From Streptomyces sp. CB02009 (GTDB lineage Bacteria; Actinomycetota; Actinomycetes; Streptomycetales; Streptomycetaceae): a stretch of 64,000 nucleotides of DNA. Of this stretch, positions 8,263 through 17,149 are shown piece after piece. The notes beneath the pieces were generated by a model that was given only the letters and a program-made list of their open reading frames with translations, searched no databases and had not been told where the DNA came from. Location: assembly GCF_001905825.1 (NCBI RefSeq), contig NZ_LIVV01000009.1:62001-126000 (forward strand). The letters are read 5' to 3'. The translations under genes were made by a program, and so were the position numbers. Within the stretch, counting starts at the first letter, position 1; each line of letters begins with the position of its first letter.

Positions 8263-9018
8263 TCAGCCGCGCCGCTTCACGTCCGTGCAGTACACCGCCG
8301 GGTGGACGCCGTACGGGTCGAAGGTCGTGCGGGTCCCGTCGTAGGTGCCGTCGAGGCACAGCTCGCCGCCTCGGAGGTCCAGGGTGAACTCGACCTTTCC
8401 GTCGGCTTCCACGGGGCCGTGGAGTCGGTAGGGGAGGTTGTAGCCGATCTCGCCGAGGGCCTTCTCGACATGGGCCGCGGTCGGGTCGCCCGATCCGTCC
8501 AGGGCCTTCGCGATCCGGCTGCCATGGCGGAGGGCGGCGCACTTCTCGACCTCGCCCAACTCGACCTCCTGGCGCACGCGGTCGAAGTTCCAGGCGGTGT
8601 CGGCGGGCCCGGGCAGGTCCTCGACGGGAACGGGGACCTCAGAGACGGCGGGCCGGGGCCGCGGGGCGCCGGGCTCGTCCGGCCCCGGCACCGGCCGCTG
8701 CGGCGGGAGGCTCGACGGCACGGTGGGGAGGTCCTCGGCGTCCTCCTCGCACGGCGCGGCGACCTCGGTCACGAGAGCCATGAACGCGACCGCGGCCTGC
8801 TGGTCCTCGAGGGTGAGGGCGGGGTCGTCCATGGGGTCGGGTCTCGCCTCCGTGGGGGTGGGCGTGGCGGTCGGCCGCGCGGCCATGGCCGCTCCCGCCG
8901 TCACCTGGCCCCCCGCTCCCTCCGTGCCGCAGGCCGTGAGCGCGAGGGCGCACAGCGCAGCCGCGAGCGCGCCGCCGACTCGCTTGTTCCGCCGGGTGGT
9001 CGAGTTCGTCGAAGTCAT
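8263..9018 (-). CDS. putative lipoprotein
   Basis: The 251-residue protein starts with MTSTNSTTRRNKRVGG and a hydrophobic stretch ending LALTAC|GTEG, a clear lipobox with Cys at about residue 29, so it should be lipid-anchored outside the membrane. After a Pro/Thr-rich stretch there are alpha-helical and beta-rich parts (FDRVRQEVELGEVEKCAALRHG; KVEFTLDLRGGELCLDGTYDG). I do not recognise a named family. It looks like a single gene convergent with the VOC gene. Confidence 0.78.
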   Translation of the reverse strand: MTSTNSTTRRNKRVGGALAAALCALALTACGTEGAGGQVTAGAAMAARPTATPTPTEARPDPMDDPALTLEDQQAAVAFMALVTEVAAPCEEDAEDLPTVPSSLPPQRPVPGPDEPGAPRPRPAVSEVPVPVEDLPGPADTAWNFDRVRQEVELGEVEKCAALRHGSRIAKALDGSGDPTAAHVEKALGEIGYNLPYRLHGPVEADGKVEFTLDLRGGELCLDGTYDGTRTTFDPYGVHPAVYCTDVKRRG

Positions 9019-9087
9019 GCCGGCAGTCTGTGCGCGGCGGGCCGGGCCGCACCTGAGTAGGGCTACTCAACCGCCGCGCCCGCGTGC

Positions 9088-10335
9088 TCAGACCACGCGT
9101 ACGCCCGCCCGCCAGACCTCCGTCACCAGCGGGACGCCCGGGCGGTACGCCAGGTGCACGTGGGAGGGGGCGTCGAGGAACACGAGGTCCGCGCGCGCTC
9201 CGGGCGCCAGCCGGCCGACGTCCGTGCGGCGCAGGGCCGCCGCGCCGCCCGCCGTGGCCGACCAGACCGCCTCGTCCGGGGTCATGCCCATGTCCCGTAC
9301 GGCGAGCGCGACGCAGAAGGGGACCGAGGACGTGAAGGACGAGCCCGGGTTGCAGTCCGTGGACAGGGCGACCGTCACGCCCGCGTCCAGGAGGCGGCGC
9401 GCGTTCGGCCACTGCGCGCGGGTGGAGAACTCCGCGCCCGGGAGGAGGGTCGCGACCGTCGAGCCGCTCGCCAGCGCGTCCACGTCGGCGTCCGTGAGGT
9501 GGGTGCAGTGGTCCGCGCTCGCCGCGTCCAGCTCCACCGCGAGCTGGACGCCGGGGCCGTACGTGAGCTGGTTGGCGTGCACCCGGGGGTGCAGGCCCTT
9601 CGCCTTGCCCGCGGTCAGGATCGCCCGCGCCTGGTCGCCGTCGAAGGCGCCCTTCTCGCAGAAGACGTCCACCCAGCGGGCGTACGGGGCGCACGCGTCG
9701 AGCATCTCGCCCGTCACGAGGTCCACGTACGCGGCCGGGTCGTCGGCGTAGTCGGGGGAGACGATGTGCGCGCCGAGGTACGTGACCTCGTCGGTGTGCT
9801 CGGCCGCGATGCGCAGAGCACGGGCCTCGTCCTCGACCGTGAGGCCGTAGCCCGACTTGGTCTCGAAGGTCGTCGTGCCCTGGCGGAGGGCCTCGCGGAG
9901 GTAGCGGGCGACGTTCGCCGAGAGCTCGGCGTCGGTGGCCGCGCGGGTCGCCGCGACGGTGGTGCGGATGCCGCCGGCCTTGTAGGGCTGGCCGGACATG
10001 CGGGCGTTGAACTCGGCGGTGCGGTCGCCCGCGAAGACCAGGTGCGAGTGGGAGTCCACGAAGCCGGGGACGACCGCGCGGCCGCCGGCGTCGACCCGGT
10101 TGTCAGTGGCCGGTGCTTTGCTGGATTCACCGACCCAGACGACGCGGTCGCCGTCGATGACGACGGCCGCGTCCTGGATCAGCCCCAGGGCACTGCCATC
10201 ACCGAGGGAGGGATCGTTCGTGACGAGGCTGGCGATGTTGACGACGGCGGTGGCGGTCGCCGCCACGGCGCTGTTCGCGCTCGTGGGGGCGGAGCTCGCC
10301 ATCGGGTTGTTCGTCGCCGCGGGGCCCGTGTTCAT
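9088..10335 (-). CDS. hutI: imidazolonepropionase
   Basis: The 415-residue enzyme hydrolyses 4-imidazolone-5-propanoate to N-formimidoyl-L-glutamate, the third step of histidine degradation. It has the amidohydrolase pattern VPGFVDSHSHLVFAGDR (HxH at 96-98), TTFETKSGYGLTVEDE, HPRVHANQL, DHCTHL and ALSTDCNPGSS. The ATG at 10333-10335 has AAGGAG upstream. The first 30 residues are Ala/Ser/Thr-rich and longer than usual for the family; an ATG at residue 12 is an alternative. It is the last gene of the minus-strand hut operon, 26 bp after hutF. Confidence 0.93.
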   Translation of the reverse strand: MNTGPAATNNPMASSAPTSANSAVAATATAVVNIASLVTNDPSLGDGSALGLIQDAAVVIDGDRVVWVGESSKAPATDNRVDAGGRAVVPGFVDSHSHLVFAGDRTAEFNARMSGQPYKAGGIRTTVAATRAATDAELSANVARYLREALRQGTTTFETKSGYGLTVEDEARALRIAAEHTDEVTYLGAHIVSPDYADDPAAYVDLVTGEMLDACAPYARWVDVFCEKGAFDGDQARAILTAGKAKGLHPRVHANQLTYGPGVQLAVELDAASADHCTHLTDADVDALASGSTVATLLPGAEFSTRAQWPNARRLLDAGVTVALSTDCNPGSSFTSSVPFCVALAVRDMGMTPDEAVWSATAGGAAALRRTDVGRLAPGARADLVFLDAPSHVHLAYRPGVPLVTEVWRAGVRVV

Positions 10336-10361
10336 GGTGGGGGGTGTCTCCTTCAGGCGCT

Positions 10362-11702
10362 TCAGCCGCGCAGTGCGGCGATCGAGTCCGCGAGGGCACG
10401 GGGGACGTCCTGCACGGTCTGGTGGACACCGTCCCGTACGACGTGGCGTCCGCCCACGACCGTGTGCCGGACGTCCGCTGCCGACGCTGCGAATACCGCC
10501 GTCTCGGCTGCCAGACGCGGCACCGGTCCCGCTGTCCTGACCGAGTCGAGCGCGAGCGTCGTGAAGTCGGCGAGCCCGCCGGCCTCCAGGGTTCCGGCGT
10601 CCTTCCAGCCGAGGGCCGCGTGGCCGTCCGCCGTGGCCGCGCGCAGGAGGGCGGCCGCCGTCCAGTGGCCGCGGGTGCGGGTGCGGAGGCGTTCGTTCAG
10701 CTCCATCGCGCGCGCCTCCTCCAGGAGGTCGATCACCGCGTGGCTGTCGCTGCCCAGGGACAGCGGGGAGCCGGCCCGCTGGAGGGCGACGGCCGGGCCG
10801 ATGCCGTCGGCGAGGTCCCGTTCCGTCGTGGGGCACATGCAGGTGCCGGTGGACGTCGAGCCGATCAGGGCGATGTCGGCGTCGGTCATGTGGGTGTTGT
10901 GGACGCCGGTGGTCCGGGCGCCGAGCACGCCGTGGTCGGCCAGGAGCTGGGTGGGCGTGCGGCCGTGGGCGGCGAGGCAGGCGTCGTTCTCGGCGGTCTG
11001 CTCCGAGAGGTGGACGTGGAGCGGGGCCTGCCGGTCCTGGGCCCAGCGGGCCACCGTGGACAGCTGGTCCGCGGGGACCGCGCGCACGGAGTGGATCGCG
11101 GCCCCGATCCGTACGCCGTCGCGTTCCTTGAGGCCGCCGACCCGCTCGGCCCAGGCGTCCGCTGTGCCGTCGGAGAAGCGGAGCTGGTGCCGGTCGGGGG
11201 CGGCGCCGAAGCCGGCGGAGAGGTAGGCCGTGTCGAGGAGGGTGATGCGGATGCCCGCCTCGCCCGCGGCGGCGATCAGGGCCTCGCCCATGGCGTTGGG
11301 GTCGGCGTACGGGGTGCCGCCGGGCGCGTGGTGGAGGTAGTGGAACTCTCCGACGGCCGTGATGCCCGCCAGCGCCATCTCCGCGTACACGGCGCGGGCG
11401 AGGGCGAAGTAGCTGTCGGGGGTGAGGCGCTGGGCGACGTTGTACATGACCTCGCGCCAGGTCCAGAACGTGCCGGAGCCGACCTGGACCGTGCCGCGCA
11501 GGGCGCGGTGGAAGGCGTGCGAGTGGGCGTTGGCGAGGCCGGGGAGCGTGAGGCCGCGGAGGGCGACGGCGCCCGGGGGCGGGGCGTCCACCCCCGTGCG
11601 GACGGCCGTGATCCGGCCGTCGGCGTCCACGTCCAGGGCCACGCCCGGCTCGACGTTGGTGTCGAGCCAGGCGTGTTCCAGCCAGTACGTCGTCAGCGGC
11701 AC
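10362..11702 (-). CDS. hutF: formimidoylglutamate deiminase
   Basis: The 446-residue enzyme converts N-formimidoylglutamate to N-formylglutamate and ammonia. It shows the amidohydrolase marks LPGLANAHSHAFHRALRG, HVHLSEQTAENDACL, GVHNTHMT and SLGSDSHAVIDLLEEARA. The GTG at 11700-11702 overlaps the end of the upstream amidohydrolase gene by 10 bp and begins VPLTTYWLEHAWLD, typical for the family. Having hutF commits the pathway to the N-formylglutamate branch rather than direct release of formamide by HutG. Confidence 0.92.
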   Translation of the reverse strand: MPLTTYWLEHAWLDTNVEPGVALDVDADGRITAVRTGVDAPPPGAVALRGLTLPGLANAHSHAFHRALRGTVQVGSGTFWTWREVMYNVAQRLTPDSYFALARAVYAEMALAGITAVGEFHYLHHAPGGTPYADPNAMGEALIAAAGEAGIRITLLDTAYLSAGFGAAPDRHQLRFSDGTADAWAERVGGLKERDGVRIGAAIHSVRAVPADQLSTVARWAQDRQAPLHVHLSEQTAENDACLAAHGRTPTQLLADHGVLGARTTGVHNTHMTDADIALIGSTSTGTCMCPTTERDLADGIGPAVALQRAGSPLSLGSDSHAVIDLLEEARAMELNERLRTRTRGHWTAAALLRAATADGHAALGWKDAGTLEAGGLADFTTLALDSVRTAGPVPRLAAETAVFAASAADVRHTVVGGRHVVRDGVHQTVQDVPRALADSIAALRG

Positions 11703-12910
11703 GCCAGCTCCTCCAGTACGTCGGCGAGTGCGAGGACCCCGGCCACGCAGTCGTCCTCGGCCGCGAACTCGGCCGGGGAGTGCGAGACGCCGGTGGGGTT
11801 CCGTACGAACAGCATGGCGGTCGGAATCGATTCGGAGAGGATTCCGGCGTCGTGTCCGGCGCCGGTGCCGAGGACCGGGACCTTGCCCGACCCGCCGAGG
11901 ATCCGGGACAGCTCGTCGCGCAGGGCGTGCGAGAAGTCCACGACCGGGGTGAAGGACTCCCGGACGACGGTGAGGTCGATGCCGTGCTTCCCGGCGTAGT
12001 CGCGGGCCGCCGTCTCGACGCCCGCCACGACCGTGTCGAGCGCGTCCTGGTCGGCGGCGCGGGCGTCGAGCCAGCCGCGGACCAGGGACGGGATGGCGTT
12101 GACGCCGTTGGGCTCGACGGCGATCTTGCCGAAGGTGGCGACGGCGCCCGCGAGCTCCGCCTCGCGGCGGGCGGCGAGAACCGTCTCCGCGTAGGTGAGC
12201 ATCGGGTCCCTGCGGTCGACCAGCCGGGTGGTGCCCGCGTGGTTGGCCTCGCCGGCGAAGTCGTACCGCCAGCGGCCGTGCGGCCAGATGGAGGAGGCGA
12301 TGCCGACGGAGTCCCCGGACAGGTCGAGGGCGCGGCCCTGCTCGACGTGGAGTTCGACGAACGCGCCGACGCGGGCGAGCCGTTCGGGGTCGGGGCCGAT
12401 GGTGGAGGGGTCGTACCCGGCCGCCTCCATGGCCTGCGGGAGGCTGGTCCCGGAGGCGTCGCGGAGCTCGTACGCCTGCTCCTTCGTCAGCCGACCGGCG
12501 GTGAGGCGGGAGCCGACGCAGGCCAGGCCGAAGCGGGCGCCCTCCTCGTCGCCGAAGTTGGTGATGGCGAGCGGGCGCTTGAACGAGACGCCGCGGGAGC
12601 GGAGTTCGTCGAGGGCGGCGAAGGCGGACACGACGCCCAGGGGGCCGTCGAACGCGCCGCCGTCCGGGACGGAGTCCAGGTGGGAGCCGGTGACGACGGC
12701 GTTCCCCGCGGTGGGGTCGCCGAGCCAGGCCCACTGGTTGCCGTTGCGGTCGGTCTCGACGTCCATGCGGCGGGCCTCGGCCTGCATGCGGAACCAGAGC
12801 CGGCAGTCGGCGTCGGCCTCGGTCCAGGCGTAGCGCCGGTAGCCACCGGAGGCGGCGCTGCGGCCGATGGGCCGCAGCGACCGCCACATGGCGTCGAAGC
12901 TCGCGCTCAC
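11693..12910 (-). CDS. M20-type amidohydrolase (allantoate amidohydrolase family), hut operon
   Basis: The 405-residue protein has the dinuclear metal sites of M20/allantoate amidohydrolases: VTGSHLDSVPDGGAFDGPLGV, NFGDEEGARFG, FVELHVEQGRAL, the HAGTT dimer-region motif and GAGHDAGIL. By sequence it would be named allantoate amidohydrolase or N-carbamoyl-amino-acid hydrolase. In the operon it sits exactly between hutU and hutF, where the pathway needs an N-formylglutamate amidohydrolase, so I infer that it does that last step. Its ATG overlaps the hutU stop as ATGA. Confidence 0.88.
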   Translation of the reverse strand: MSASFDAMWRSLRPIGRSAASGGYRRYAWTEADADCRLWFRMQAEARRMDVETDRNGNQWAWLGDPTAGNAVVTGSHLDSVPDGGAFDGPLGVVSAFAALDELRSRGVSFKRPLAITNFGDEEGARFGLACVGSRLTAGRLTKEQAYELRDASGTSLPQAMEAAGYDPSTIGPDPERLARVGAFVELHVEQGRALDLSGDSVGIASSIWPHGRWRYDFAGEANHAGTTRLVDRRDPMLTYAETVLAARREAELAGAVATFGKIAVEPNGVNAIPSLVRGWLDARAADQDALDTVVAGVETAARDYAGKHGIDLTVVRESFTPVVDFSHALRDELSRILGGSGKVPVLGTGAGHDAGILSESIPTAMLFVRNPTGVSHSPAEFAAEDDCVAGVLALADVLEELACR

Positions 12911-14589
12911 GCGGAGTCACCCTCGGCGTCCTGGTCGCCCTCGCGCATCGGGACGCGGACGCCCTTCTCGTCGGCGACCCGCTCCGCGATGTCGTAGCCC
13001 GCGTCGACGTGGCGGATGACGCCCATGCCGGGGTCGTTCGTCAGGACGCGGCGGATCTTCTCGCCCGCGAGCTTCGTGCCGTCGGCCACCGAGACCTGGC
13101 CGGCGTGGATGGAGCGGCCCATGCCGACGCCGCCGCCGTGGTGGATCGAGACCCAGGAGGCGCCGGAGGCGACGTTCACCATGGCGTTGAGGAGCGGCCA
13201 GTCGGCGATGGCGTCGGAGCCGTCGAGCATGGCCTCGGTCTCGCGGTACGGGGAGGCCACCGAGCCGCAGTCGAGGTGGTCGCGGCCGATCGCGAGGGGC
13301 GCGGCGAGGGTGCCGTTGCCGACCATGTCGTTGAACATGTCGCCGGCCTTGTCGCGCTCGCCCTGGCCGAGCCAGCAGATGCGGGCGGGCAGGCCCTGGA
13401 AGTGGACGCGCTCGCCGGCCATCTTGATCCAGCGGTGCAGGGACTCGTTCTCCGGGAAGAGGTCGAGGATCGCCTTGTCCGTCTTGTGGATGTCGGAGGC
13501 CTCGCCGGACAGGGCGGCCCAGCGGAACGGGCCCTTGCCCTCGCAGAACAGCGGGCGGATGTAGGCCGGGACGAAGCCGGGGAAGGCGAACGCGCGGTCG
13601 TAGCCGGCCAGCTGGGCCTCGCCGCGGATCGAGTTGCCGTAGTCGAAGACCTCGGCGCCGGCGTCCATGAAGCCGACCATGGCCTCGACGTGGCGGGCCA
13701 TCGACTCGCGGGCGCGCACCGTGAACCCGGCCGGGTCCTTGGCGGCGGCGTCGGCCATGTCGTCGAAGGCCACGCCGACCGGGAGGTAGGACAGCGGGTC
13801 GTGGGCGGAGGTCTGGTCCGTCACGATGTCGATCGGGGCGCCCTCGGCGAGCATCTGCGGGAGCAGCTCGGCGGCGTTGCCGAGGAGGCCGATGGAGAGC
13901 GGGCGGCGGGCGTCGCGGGCCTCCGTGGCCAGCTGGAGCGCGTGGGCGAGGTTGTCGGCCTTCACGTCCAGGTAGCGGTGCTCGATGCGGCGCTCGATGG
14001 CGCGCGGGTCGACGTCGATACAGATCGCGACGCCGTCGTTCATCGTCACGGCGAGGGGCTGGGCGCCGCCCATGCCGCCGAGGCCGGCGGTGAGGGTGAT
14101 CGTGCCGGCCAGGGTGCCGCCGAACTTCTTCGCGGCGACGGCGGCGAAGGTCTCGTACGTGCCCTGGAGGATGCCCTGGGTGCCGATGTAGATCCAGGAC
14201 CCGGCGGTCATCTGGCCGTACATGGTGAGGCCGAGCTGCTCCAGGCGCCGGAACTCCTCCCAGTTGGCCCAGTCGCCGACCAGGTTGGAGTTGGCGATGA
14301 GGACGCGCGGGGCCCACTCGTGGGTCTGCATGACGCCGACGGGGCGGCCGGACTGGACGAGCATCGTCTCGTCCTGCTTCAGCGTCCGGAGCGTGCGGAC
14401 CATGGCGTCGAAGGAGCGCCAGTCGCGGGCGGCCTTGCCGGTGCCGCCGTAGACGACGAGCTTGTCGGGGTGCTCGGCGACCTCGGGGTCGAGGTTGTTC
14501 TGGAGCATCCGGAGGGCGGCTTCCTGCTGCCATCCCAGGGCGCTCAGTTCCGTACCGCGCGGGGCCCGTACGGGGCGGGGTCCTGACAT
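12907..14589 (-). CDS. hutU: urocanate hydratase
   Basis: The 560-residue enzyme uses tightly bound NAD+ to convert urocanate to 4-imidazolone-5-propanoate. Length and sequence match the family: LVVYGGTGKAARDW, WIYIGTQGILQGTYETF (about 132-148), GGMGGAQPLAVTMNDGVAICID and the C-terminal ARICWLGQGERDKAG. It is the first gene of the hut operon. No hutH is present nearby, so histidase must lie elsewhere. GAGGAGG precedes the ATG, and a promoter is readable at 14625-14653. Confidence 0.95.
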   Translation of the reverse strand: MSGPRPVRAPRGTELSALGWQQEAALRMLQNNLDPEVAEHPDKLVVYGGTGKAARDWRSFDAMVRTLRTLKQDETMLVQSGRPVGVMQTHEWAPRVLIANSNLVGDWANWEEFRRLEQLGLTMYGQMTAGSWIYIGTQGILQGTYETFAAVAAKKFGGTLAGTITLTAGLGGMGGAQPLAVTMNDGVAICIDVDPRAIERRIEHRYLDVKADNLAHALQLATEARDARRPLSIGLLGNAAELLPQMLAEGAPIDIVTDQTSAHDPLSYLPVGVAFDDMADAAAKDPAGFTVRARESMARHVEAMVGFMDAGAEVFDYGNSIRGEAQLAGYDRAFAFPGFVPAYIRPLFCEGKGPFRWAALSGEASDIHKTDKAILDLFPENESLHRWIKMAGERVHFQGLPARICWLGQGERDKAGDMFNDMVGNGTLAAPLAIGRDHLDCGSVASPYRETEAMLDGSDAIADWPLLNAMVNVASGASWVSIHHGGGVGMGRSIHAGQVSVADGTKLAGEKIRRVLTNDPGMGVIRHVDAGYDIAERVADEKGVRVPMREGDQDAEGDSA

Positions 14590-14624
14590 GGCGGTGCCTC
14601 CTCGAATGTCGTTCAGATATTCAC

Positions 14625-14653
14625 ATCCTGGCGTCTTGAATAGTTGTAGTCAA
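14625..14653 (-). promoter_or_regulatory. hut operon promoter with overlapping dyads
   Basis: Read on the minus strand there is a -35 TTGACT (14648-14653), a 17-bp spacer and a -10 CAGGAT (14625-14630), a good vegetative Streptomyces promoter 36 bp from the hutU start. The -35 is part of GTTGACTACAAC (arms GTTG/CAAC) and of TTGA-N10-TCAA, either of which could be an operator. Confidence 0.65.
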
Positions 14654-14692
14654 CAGCTGCGGGGCGGCACGTCCCGGTGATGGGATGGATCC

Positions 14693-16087
14693 ATGGCCTC
14701 CTCCCGCCGCGATCTCGCCGTCCGCGCCGCCGTCGACCAAGGACTCCTCTCCGCCGCCGAACCGGTCGTCGCCCTCCTCGACACCGCCGGCATCCGCGCC
14801 TCCGCCGCCGCCCTGACCAGCGCGTTCGCCGCCGTCACCGACGCGCCCGTCCTGCACGCCTTCGCCGTCAAGGCCTGCCCGCTCGTCCCGGTGCTGCGCC
14901 TCCTGCGCGAGGCCGGACTCGGTGTCGAGGTCGCGAGCCCCGGCGAGCTGGCCCTCGCGCGCGCCGCCGGGGTCCCGCCCGCCGACACGGTGCTCGACTC
15001 CCCCGCCAAGACCCCCGCCGAGCTGCGCCAGGCCCTCGCGCTCGGCATCGCCGTCAACGCCGACAACCTCCAGGAGCTGGCCAGGCTCGACGCGCTCGTC
15101 GCCTCCGCACCCACCGCCTCACCGCTCGGCATCCGGGTGAACCCGCAGGTCGGAGCCGGTTCCATCGGTGCCCTCTCGACCGCGACCGCCACCTCCAAGT
15201 TCGGCGTGGCGCTCCGCGACGAGGGCGCCCGCAAGGCCGTCGTCCAGGCCTGCCTGGAGCGCCCCTGGCTGACCCGGCTGCACACCCACACCGGCTCCCA
15301 GGGCGTCCCGCTCGCCCTGATGGCCGAAGGCGTCGGCGAGGCGTACGCGCTGGCCGAGGACATCAACCACGCGGCCGGCCGTCAGCAGATCGACACCCTC
15401 GACATCGGGGGCGGCCTGCCGGTCGACTTCCACTCCGACGAGGAGACGCCGACGTACGCGGAGTACGCCCGGCTGCTCGCCGACACCGTCCCCGGGCTCT
15501 TCGACGGCCGCTACGGCCTGGTGACCGAGTTCGGCCGCTCACTGCTCGCCAAGCACGGCACGGTCCTCGCCCGGGTGGAGTACACGAAGACCTCCGGCGG
15601 CCGCCCCATCGCCGTCACCCACGCGGGCGTGCAGCTGGCCACCCGGACGGTCTACGCCCCCGACGCCTGGCCGCTGCGCGTCCTCGCCTACGACTCCGAG
15701 GGCCGGCCCCGCACCGGGGAGGTCACCGTCCAGGACGTGGCGGGCCCCGCCTGCTTCGCCGGGGACCTGCTCGCCACCGGCCGGGCGCTGCCGCTGCTGC
15801 ACCAGGGCGACGTGGTCGCCGTGCCGGACACCGGCGCGTACTACTTCGCCCACCACTACGCGTACAACAGCCTGCCCCGGCCGGGCATCCACGGCTTCAC
15901 GGTGACCGGGGGCGGCGCCGGGAGCGGGAACGGCGGCGCGGGCGGCGACGCGGGCGGCGCCGGGAGCGGGAGCGACGACGCGGGCGGCGCCGGGGTGGTC
16001 GCCTTCACGACCGTGCGGAAGCCCCAGACGCTCGCGGAGATCGTCGCCGAGTCGGGCGGGGCGCTCGCCGACGCCCTCGTCGGGTAG
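14693..16087 (+). CDS. PLP-dependent group IV decarboxylase-family protein
   Basis: The 464-residue protein has the alanine-racemase-like barrel of diaminopimelate/ornithine decarboxylases: LHAFAVKACPLVPVLRLL (PLP lysine at residue 60), VEVASPGELALARAAG, HTHTGSQG, LDIGGGLPVDF and the C-terminal DTGAYYFAHHYAYNSLPRPGIHG. It is not a typical LysA because the substrate motif around the second active-site Cys differs. Residues about 407-433 form a Gly/Ala/Ser insertion (GAGSGNGG repeats) near the C-terminus. It is divergent from hutU, with 103 bp between them. Confidence 0.8.
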   Translation: MASSRRDLAVRAAVDQGLLSAAEPVVALLDTAGIRASAAALTSAFAAVTDAPVLHAFAVKACPLVPVLRLLREAGLGVEVASPGELALARAAGVPPADTVLDSPAKTPAELRQALALGIAVNADNLQELARLDALVASAPTASPLGIRVNPQVGAGSIGALSTATATSKFGVALRDEGARKAVVQACLERPWLTRLHTHTGSQGVPLALMAEGVGEAYALAEDINHAAGRQQIDTLDIGGGLPVDFHSDEETPTYAEYARLLADTVPGLFDGRYGLVTEFGRSLLAKHGTVLARVEYTKTSGGRPIAVTHAGVQLATRTVYAPDAWPLRVLAYDSEGRPRTGEVTVQDVAGPACFAGDLLATGRALPLLHQGDVVAVPDTGAYYFAHHYAYNSLPRPGIHGFTVTGGGAGSGNGGAGGDAGGAGSGSDDAGGAGVVAFTTVRKPQTLAEIVAESGGALADALVG

Positions 16088-16119
16088 CGCGGGCCGTGCG
16101 TCGCGGTTTCGATGAAGCC

Positions 16120-16605
16120 ATGACTGGAACGGGAACCGGCGCGAACACCACGACCGTCGTCGTCGAGCGGCGGGTCGACGCCTCCCCCGGGCGGGTCTGG
16201 GAGTCGATCACCGACCTCCCGGACATGCCCCGCGTCCTCTCGGGCGTCGAACGGGTCGAGGTGCTCACCGAGGGCGGCTTCGCCGTGGGCACCCGCTGGC
16301 GCGAGACCCGGCGGATGCTCGGCAAGGAGGCCACCGAGGAGATGCTGGTGACGGAGTGCGAGCCGCCCGACCGGTACGTCACGGTCGCCGACTCGCACGG
16401 CATGCACTACGTCTCCGAGATCACCCTCACGCCCGACGGGACCGGGGCGACCACCCTGCGGATGACCTTCTCCGCCCGCCCCTCCCGCGGCCGCCGACAG
16501 GGCTTCCTGGGGCGGCTGATGGCCCGCTTCGGCGCGAAGGCGGTCGCCAAGGCGCTCACGAAGGACCTGTCCGAGATCGCGAACGCGGTGGAATCGAAGA
16601 CCTGA
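16120..16605 (+). CDS. SRPBCC (START-like) family protein
   Basis: The 161-residue protein has the ligand-binding helix-grip pattern: VVVERRVDASPGRVWESITDLPDMPRVLSGVERVEVL, then beta strands (TRWRETRRML, DRYVTVADSHGMHYVSEITLTP) and a long C-terminal helix. It is related to polyketide cyclase/dehydrase-like proteins; no enzymatic role can be inferred. It follows the decarboxylase gene by 32 bp and could be in the same transcript. Confidence 0.78.
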   Translation: MTGTGTGANTTTVVVERRVDASPGRVWESITDLPDMPRVLSGVERVEVLTEGGFAVGTRWRETRRMLGKEATEEMLVTECEPPDRYVTVADSHGMHYVSEITLTPDGTGATTLRMTFSARPSRGRRQGFLGRLMARFGAKAVAKALTKDLSEIANAVESKT

Positions 16606-16756
16606 CGGTCGACCTGACACACATCCGGACCCCATTGTCGCCGAGTCCTGGCATGTTCCGATGGAAAATGCCAGAACACCTCCCTGAGGCCGCTGCGTTC
16701 AGTAACGTCACCGTCACTGCCGCACGTCCGCACGCTGCATCGGGAGGGGAATCCGC

Positions 16757-17149
16757 GTGCCCGGAATCGACGAGTGCCTTCTGGAGGCCATGGCCCTGCC
16801 GGGCGCTCGCGGAGCCTCCCTGGTCGACTGGACCAGCGGGCTCGCCCTCGGGACGGCGGGCGAGTCACCGGTCGGCGACCATGAGACGACCGCCGCCGAG
16901 ACCGCCGAACTCGCCCGCGCCGCCGCCGAGTTCGACTCGTTCGCAGCCGCGGGCGAGGACCCCGGCGACGAACCGCCCGTCGAGGACCTGATCGTCACCA
17001 CCCGCGCCGGCTTCCACGTCCTGCGCTTCGTCGAGACGACCTTCGACAGCAGCGTCTTCCTCCACCTCTGGCTCGACCGCGACGCCGGCAACCTCGCCCT
17101 CGCGCGAATACGCCTCCGCGACCTCGCCGAGCGGCTGGTCCTGGGATGA
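16757..17149 (+). CDS. roadblock-like protein 1
   Basis: This 130-residue protein is a paralogue of the one at 18486: compare ASLVDWTSGLALGTAG with AALVDYTSGMALGTIG, and VFLHLWLDRDAGNLALARIRLRDL with LFLYLALDKERANLAMARHQLKKI. The fold is likely roadblock/LC7-like (profilin-like), a family that usually binds small GTPases. An extra acidic, Ala/Glu-rich loop (about residues 35-75) separates the halves. The GTG at 16757 was chosen because it gives the conserved N-terminus; AGGGGA precedes it. Its stop overlaps the next gene as ATGA. Confidence 0.65.
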   Translation: MPGIDECLLEAMALPGARGASLVDWTSGLALGTAGESPVGDHETTAAETAELARAAAEFDSFAAAGEDPGDEPPVEDLIVTTRAGFHVLRFVETTFDSSVFLHLWLDRDAGNLALARIRLRDLAERLVLG

